Shown here: positions 59,481 through 64,000 of the stretch, in pieces
Position numbering within the stretch: the first letter of the stretch is position 1
Layout: every line of letters begins with the position of its first letter
NCBI RefSeq assembly: GCF_932526225.1
Contig: NC_064045.1
Span: 10,072,022 to 10,136,021 of the forward strand
Direction: 5' to 3'
From: Nematostella vectensis
Taxonomy: Eukaryota > Cnidaria > Anthozoa > Actiniaria > Edwardsiidae
Length of the DNA stretch: 64,000 nucleotides
Position numbers and translations under genes: made by a program
The notes under the pieces: model-generated
Seen by the model: the letters and a program-made list of their open reading frames with translations, nothing else
Database searches by the model: none
Told to the model about the DNA's origin: nothing

Positions 59481-62400
59481 GTGATGGTGATGGCGATGGC
59501 GATGGTGATGTTGTTGATGATGATGATGATGATGATGATGAATATATAGTTGATGAGGACAATAATAATGATGATTAGAGACAATGTTAGTATTATTAAG
59601 GATGATAATATTGGTGAAAGGATTGGTTACTATGAACTATGAATGATGTTATACAATGTGGTGTGAGTTGCAGAGTTAACAAAAGTATGATTTTAGGAGT
59701 CTAATGTCTTTGCTGAGAGAGCTTTTGTCTGGAGCTGTTCTTCTAACAGCAATGGATAAGCTGTCAGATCCAGTAAGTTACCAAAATGGTGCAAATAGCA
59801 CGTTCTGGACAGAAAGTAATCACGATGATGTTTTGGTTTAACTAAGGAAAATTACATTTTTTAGTCCCCCCACGCCCCTTTTAATAGAGTTAACATTATG
59901 CAAATGAACCAAATGGAAGTCAATGTCATCTGCAACCAAAAAAAAAACAAAGAGACTTCCCCAGGACAAAATATTCTAGCCTTGATTTTGCAATAGTGAT
60001 GGTGGATGATTATTTGATGATGATATGGCAAGAAACATGGTGTTAATGGAATAAGTACAATATGTCATTGACAAATGGAAGTGATGGTGGTGCATGATGA
60101 GTGATAGTGATGAACATTTCCTTTTTACAGGACTTTGTGAACAATTTGTGGTTGGTGTTTTTGGACAAGAATCCAGTAAGTAAATGTTTATTAACTGTTT
60201 TTATATGGTTTATGAGTAACTGTATGATAATCATAATCAATTCAAGCATATTTTTTTGGTGATGTGTTCTATTGAATGTTACATGAAATTTTCAATATTT
60301 GACTAGACATAGCGAAATGGTGTACTTATCAGCACACAGCATATATTATCTCTCAGGCTACACATAATTGTTTTATGGTCACAAAATAATTGTATTTGAC
60401 AAATTGCTTTAAAAAGTATTTGTGGTGATTTGGTACATCACTTCACTAGGACTAGTCATATATTCTATTTCTTTAACTGCTTTTAGATGGTAGCCTCCTC
60501 TGAACTGCCCTCTGATTTGGTACCAATCTTGTCCAAGTTTAGTCGACCCAGAGCACCAATGAGAAACTCTGTAAGTAGAATCACTATATAGCTAGCCAAT
60601 CAGGAAACCCCTTAGTAAAATCATTTGTGAACCAATCATTTAAATAGTAGTTAGAGCCAGGGCATTGAAAAAAACCTATAATTAAAACGAACCAATCAAG
60701 AAATCTGTACATAAGAAAAAGAATCAGCAAATCGGCAAGTCTTTAAGAAAAAGGATTAGATTAGTTTACCAATCAGGAATGTTGTATAGTGAAAAAAAAA
60801 ACAATCACAAGATCCATGCTCGAATGATTAATGAACTAATTAGAAATGTTTATTGTAAAATACAACAACCAGGAAAGTTATTTTTAGGAGTGACCAATCA
60901 GGAAATGTGTTTGGCAAAGTGTCTGCAGGCATAGAGCAGACATGGGGGAGTGTATCTAGACCTGCTTGGTGTATCTAGACCTGCTTGGTGTATCTAGACC
61001 TGCTTGGTGTATCTAGACCTGCTTGGTGTATCTAGACCTGCTTGGTGTATCTAGACCTGCTTTGTGTATCTAGACCTGCTTGGTGTATCTAGACCTGCTT
61101 GGTGTATCTAGACCTGCTTGGTGTATCTATCTAGACCTGCTTGGTGTATCTAGACCTGCTTGATGTATCTAGACCTGCTTGGTGTATCTATCTAGACCTG
61201 CTTGGTGTATCTAGACCTGCTTGGTGTATCTAGACCTGCTTGGTGTATCTAGACCTGCTTGGTGTATCTAGACCTGCTTGGTGTATCTAGACCTGCTTGG
61301 TGTATCTAGACCTGCTTGGTGTATCTAGACCTGCTTGATGTATCTAGACCTGCTTGGTGTATCTAGACCTGCTTGGTGTATCTAGACCTGCTTGGTGTAT
61401 CTAGACCTGCTTGGTGTATCAAGACCTGCTTGGTGTATCGTGGTTTCAGGATAAATTGTTGACTGGAAAGTGTTTTGTTTTCTTTCAGGCTCTTCATTTA
61501 TCCCTGGCTGATATCCTGCACACACAGTCTGTTTTATTTCCATTCATGCAGTTCATGAGAAAAGAAGCTGCGTTAAATGTGCTTCAATTTTGCCTTACTA
61601 TAGGTAAAGTTCCATGCAATTATGATGAAAACAAGGCGCTGTGTGTTTGTACTATTACTGAGACACATTTAAAGCATATTTCATAATTACCCTATACGAT
61701 TTGACTCGAAAAGAGTGTTTTAGGTCAATTTGGATATCCATTCTACCATACCCACATTAAGGGGGCAGAGTTGTAGTCCTCTACACAGTCGTTCTGACCT
61801 CTGTCACCAAGACCATGTCCACAATGAAGAGGCAGGGGGTTGAGTCTTATGCTGTTGTTCTGACCTCTGTCACATTGCACACAGGAGACTAGCTGGGGTA
61901 AGGTCTAGCCAGCCTAAATCTCCTCACCCCTTTTGTACTGACCACATTATTAATTTGAAGTTTCAACTATTAATAAGTACGCATTGATTTTAAAGGCAAC
62001 CTTTTTTTCAAGAGGCCAACCCATGTTCAGTGAATGGCCAGCTTACCTAGTCTCAAACTATCAATTTTCTCACTTTGACAAGTACGCTTTATTTGGCTAC
62101 TTCCATTAAGCAGCCAACCTCTATTACGCTGTCACTTTTTACAGTCTTGAGGGTGGCCGCTTAATAGTGATGCCACTGTATTGTCATTACAATCTTACAT
62201 TATAAACGTTTGTGTTTCAGAGGATTTTAATAAGCGTTTTTTCGCTCCTGACCTTACTCAAGAAGAGGCAGACTCCTTGTCGAAAGAGGTAAAAAGTCAA
62301 CTGAAAGATGTTAGTTTGTGCAACTTTATAGACATTTTTCGGTATTTTTTTTAATTATTTGATTGTATGATTCAAGAAAAAGATCCGTTACACTTGCCCC

Positions 62401-63801
62401 ATACCCCTCTAGACACAGACTTCTCTCAGAGGACTCCCCGCAAACAGGGGATTTGCGCTAAGAGATCACGTGACTGTTAAGGTGGCAAACTAGCGCGCGC
62501 TCAGGCTTTTAGCGGCAAAAATAACCGCAACAAAAAGCAACTTATTCAGCTCTTACGAAAAGCCAGAATTATTTTCTTACAGAAAGGGTTTAGTTTCATT
62601 TGAAGATTTTATTTTTTCGTCGTTTTCTGGTGTTACGGGCGCAGTCATTTCTGATTTTTTTAAATATTTTCTTTTGAATTTGTCACCCAGAAAGGTAACG
62701 TGACCTCTTAGCGCAAGTCCCCTATTCGACCCTCCAGAATTGGCCAGGTACAGTGGTAGTATGTGAAAGAAAACGTCAAATATCGACATTGCAACAACCC
62801 CTCCTAATCCAAATTTAAAATCTTTCCGTAAGGAGAATAGTTCTGTAACACATAGCGTGAGATTTTTTTACTTACATTATATTATTGTTGCTGTCTTTCC
62901 AGGCACAAGAAATGTTCAAGATGTATTTTGAGGTTAATGCACTGGATAGGATAAACTTTGAGCCCAATATTGTTGAAGGTTTAAAACAATGTAAGTATCT
63001 CCCTGGATTGACCTGTAGTATTGCTAGAATTCAATCCTACGATTTTACTATTTCATGTATCTCCCTCTCATTGAGAGCATCTCTCTCTAACTGTGTTATT
63101 TAGTATTTTAGTATTTAAATCCTTTGGTTTTACTATTATACCCAGCTTTGGCAGCCCCTGTCAACAAAATGGAACGACTAAAGATGGCCGCGCTTTTATC
63201 CAAGTAAGTACAAGCTATAATAAATTATTTGAAGAAATTTCAAAGTTGTCATAAAAAATAAATTTTCATACGTACATTTGATCGAAAGCTTTCCAAAATC
63301 AGCCGTTGAAAATGTACTTAGTTTTCTGCTAGGATGGCAAAATGGCGTCTACTGTACGTGCACATGAAGGCTGTAAAAACGTATAAGATCCCTCGATGAA
63401 ACTATTCCAGGCATGAATGTGTCTTTGGTCCTTCTAAGGTGTTGCCGAAAAGTGAGGCTATGGGAAGATTGATAAGACACCCTTCCCACAATTTCGTGTT
63501 AGCCTTGGTTTAGTTGCACCCTGCCCCCCCCCCCCCCCCCCCCTGCGTTCTAAACCACCCTTTACCACAATTTTTTATCTTTAGACGCAGACAATTGATA
63601 ACTTCAAGATTTTGTTATCGTTTTCATAAATTGAACCGCCCTTTGAACAATTCTTGATAAACCACTGTAAGTAGCTAGCTTTCCTTCCACCCCAAACCAT
63701 AACACTGTCGATGTATCATGATTTCTTTTTGTAGGGCTTACGAACATGCGTATAACCTTCTTGAAGGAACGTTCATCCCGATGTTTTACCAAAGCGACGA
63801 C
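50894..63801 (+). CDS. SNX14: SNX14 sorting nexin, N-terminal half (continues off-window)
   Basis: ER-anchored sorting nexin; in vertebrates it acts in lipid droplet and endolysosome contacts. Seventeen exons with consistent phases: 50894-50988, 56216-56284, 56362-56413, 56510-56589, 56950-57028, 57356-57399, 58218-58305, 58651-58735, 58813-58978, 59697-59772, 60131-60175, 60487-60570, 61489-61603, 62221-62288, 62903-62990, 63146-63203, 63735-63801. Together they give 453 residues, about half of the vertebrate length. Two hydrophobic segments at residues 15-55 (CVVLFTFQF, LVIALWVLASGIAAG) are followed by the cysteine motif CTICGNPHCQRHRP, shared with SNX14. The PXA domain (FLDLVLKNFVYSWY, VDELRTSLRYITSVLLRR, HAELQYLRKIAESVLP, LLRELLSGAVLL) and an RGS-like region (FMRKEAALNVLQFCLTIEDF, AYEHAYNLLEGTFIPMFY) follow. 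The PX and C-terminal domains must lie downstream. Intron 1 (5.2 kb) contains a transposase-like gene. Confidence 0.94.
51208..51231. repeat. Poly-G tract
   Basis: About 24 consecutive G on the plus strand in SNX14 intron 1. Other homopolymer C tracts are at 6607-6637, 7722-7742 and 63526-63543. Confidence 0.95.
52071..54540. mobile_element. Candidate DNA transposon with a 14-bp motif array
   Basis: GTAACGTAAATGAC or a one-to-two-base variant occurs at 52071, 52092, 52236, 52413, 54336 and 54527 on plus. It is reversed at 53782, 53803 and 54156, and a longer variant (GTAACGTAATGTGAC) sits head to head at 54171. All lie on either side of the 52450-53619 ORF and none were seen elsewhere in the window. 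Repeated subterminal motifs flanking a transposase-like gene suggest binding sites. Exact ends are not fixed: a 52071-54169 unit would have a 15-bp inverted repeat but no target duplication was found. Confidence 0.5.
52450..53619 (-). CDS. Transposase-like protein of an unnamed repeat family
   Basis: 389 codons from ATG at 53619 (MGKSRAEIQRAYRERKKG) to TGA; an upstream in-frame ATG at 53661 is less likely. I recognise the pattern as a multi-copy family common in cnidarian, mollusc and fish genomes. It has a basic head with IQRAYRERK, then VVIQMDFAENY (D58), HYWTDSPTSQYRN (D145), a GHGKGPCDGVGGAAKR block (D186; E177 nearby), a cysteine cluster CYCPDC, and a Tudor-like tail (GDWYVGKVQQID, then FTWPAREDVIWI). 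The spaced acidic residues fit an RNase-H-like DDE/D nuclease, which is inference. It appears shorter between head and core than relatives, so it may be an internally shortened copy. It sits in SNX14 intron 1, antisense. Confidence 0.7.
   Translation of the reverse strand: MGKSRAEIQRAYRERKKGKDSNWQQNESIRVQKYYTPASKHRRLKSNLQAGHVVIQMDFAENYNCQSCEEVQSAHWNVWTTMVSLHPVVVYYKAEGKDDLEHKSFAFVSEELSHNAAAVYAILGRLNQDLKDLVPDLAIVHYWTDSPTSQYRNKTIFAIVANHKEEFGVPARWNYFEAGHGKGPCDGVGGAAKRMADEAVRSGKVVIDDAHSFFVWATEYQSSVTYIYYSTDDFKMASARLDKYNGTQTVPGTMSMHAICAVDRHTVLTRVTSCYCPDCLSSPKDSHCAWKAAMLTKPSALSLRNELALKVDDFVAAAYEGDWYVGKVQQIDQEDGESLVTFMSRSGTTLQSFSFTWPAREDVIWIKRDMILCVIEPPTRSSKTETGAR
56696..56930. repeat. 40-41-bp minisatellite
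   Basis: Five to six units of AATGACCCCCCTATTGCCAC, AAGCCATATCATTACAATTG, ending about 20 bp before the SNX14 exon at 56950; the last unit degrades towards the acceptor. Confidence 0.95.
58979..59575. repeat. GATGAT-rich repeat with 60-bp higher order
   Basis: Starts at the splice donor of SNX14 exon 9 (58978/58979, CAG/GTGATGATG). A GATGATGATGATAACAATGG / TGGTAGTGGTTATAG higher-order unit of about 57-63 bp repeats five or six times, then pure GAT runs. Long frames over it on both strands are artefacts. Confidence 0.95.
60950..61440. repeat. 19-bp minisatellite (TTGGTGTATCTAGACCTGC)
   Basis: About 25 nearly identical 19-bp units with two 4-bp (ATCT) insertions, in the SNX14 intron before exon 13 and ending about 50 bp from its acceptor. 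High homogeneity suggests recent expansion. Confidence 0.97.
62446..62723. mobile_element. MITE family G, copy B (both ends present)
   Basis: Ends are AGGGGATTTGCGCTAAGAG and CTCTTAGCGCAAGTCCCCT, part of an imperfect inverted repeat of about 28 bp including the CACGTGAC/GTAACGTG edge. About 278 bp, in an SNX14 intron. Direct partner at 42968. Confidence 0.85.
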
Positions 63802-64000
63802 GTAAGTTGATACTCAATCTACTCTACCGTGGCATGTTATTGTCTGGGTTCCCATGAACATCCCCATAATTCGCTGACGATATCGTTTTCGGGTGAAATT
63901 TAACGCACCCTAAGTTGGAAATGAAAATGCGGTAGCAGGGAGTTAAGCCAAAGAAGTCTAACTTTTTTAAAATGCTTTGGTAAAGATACTTTAGATTGTT

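Noticed and set aside
58841-59584. 247-codon minus-strand frame rich in His and Ile
   Set aside because: Antisense reading of the GAT repeat and of SNX14 exon 9.

Overview
This is animal nuclear DNA: split genes with GT-AG introns, dense simple and minisatellite repeats, and many small inverted-repeat transposons. Protein families and style (single-copy metazoan genes, compact exons, hAT and mariner-type elements, a hammerhead ribozyme repeat) fit an early-branching metazoan. My best guess is an anthozoan cnidarian such as a sea anemone; this is inference, since no species-diagnostic sequence was seen. Gene models were built by hand from family resemblance and matching splice phases.

Layout. 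1-9400: repeat elements, then the 3' part of a TRPA1-like cation channel (+; 11 exons, 2021-9354, 5' end off-window). 9400-14100: intergenic, with a mariner-type MITE, two broken tRNA-Asn copies and decayed repeats. 14120-18607: TTC34-like TPR protein (-; two coding exons) whose only coding intron carries a type I hammerhead ribozyme in a retrozyme- or Penelope-like repeat. 18.6-24.6 kb: minisatellites and MITEs, no supported gene. 24609-35947: TMEM184B (-; 7 coding exons). Its last intron hosts a complete 5.3-kb hAT transposon with perfect 8-bp target duplication and an intact two-exon transposase; the intron before it hosts a 5'-truncated LINE with a 14-bp duplication. 36-39.7 kb: intergenic, with MITEs and one unassigned small ORF. 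39759-49735 or further: REXO5-like RNA exonuclease (-). 50894 to the end: SNX14 (+), first 17 exons (membrane anchor, cysteine-rich motif, PXA, RGS-like region). Its first intron holds a transposase-like ORF flanked by about ten copies of a 14-bp motif.

The genes are not an operon. REXO5 and SNX14 start about 350 bp apart on opposite strands and may share a promoter. The most interesting items are the hammerhead ribozyme repeat, the transposase-like ORF with its GTAACGTAAATGAC motifs, the intact hAT element, and the habit of tandem arrays to start or end exactly at splice sites, including a 64-bp array that duplicated a TRPA1 exon end with its splice donor.
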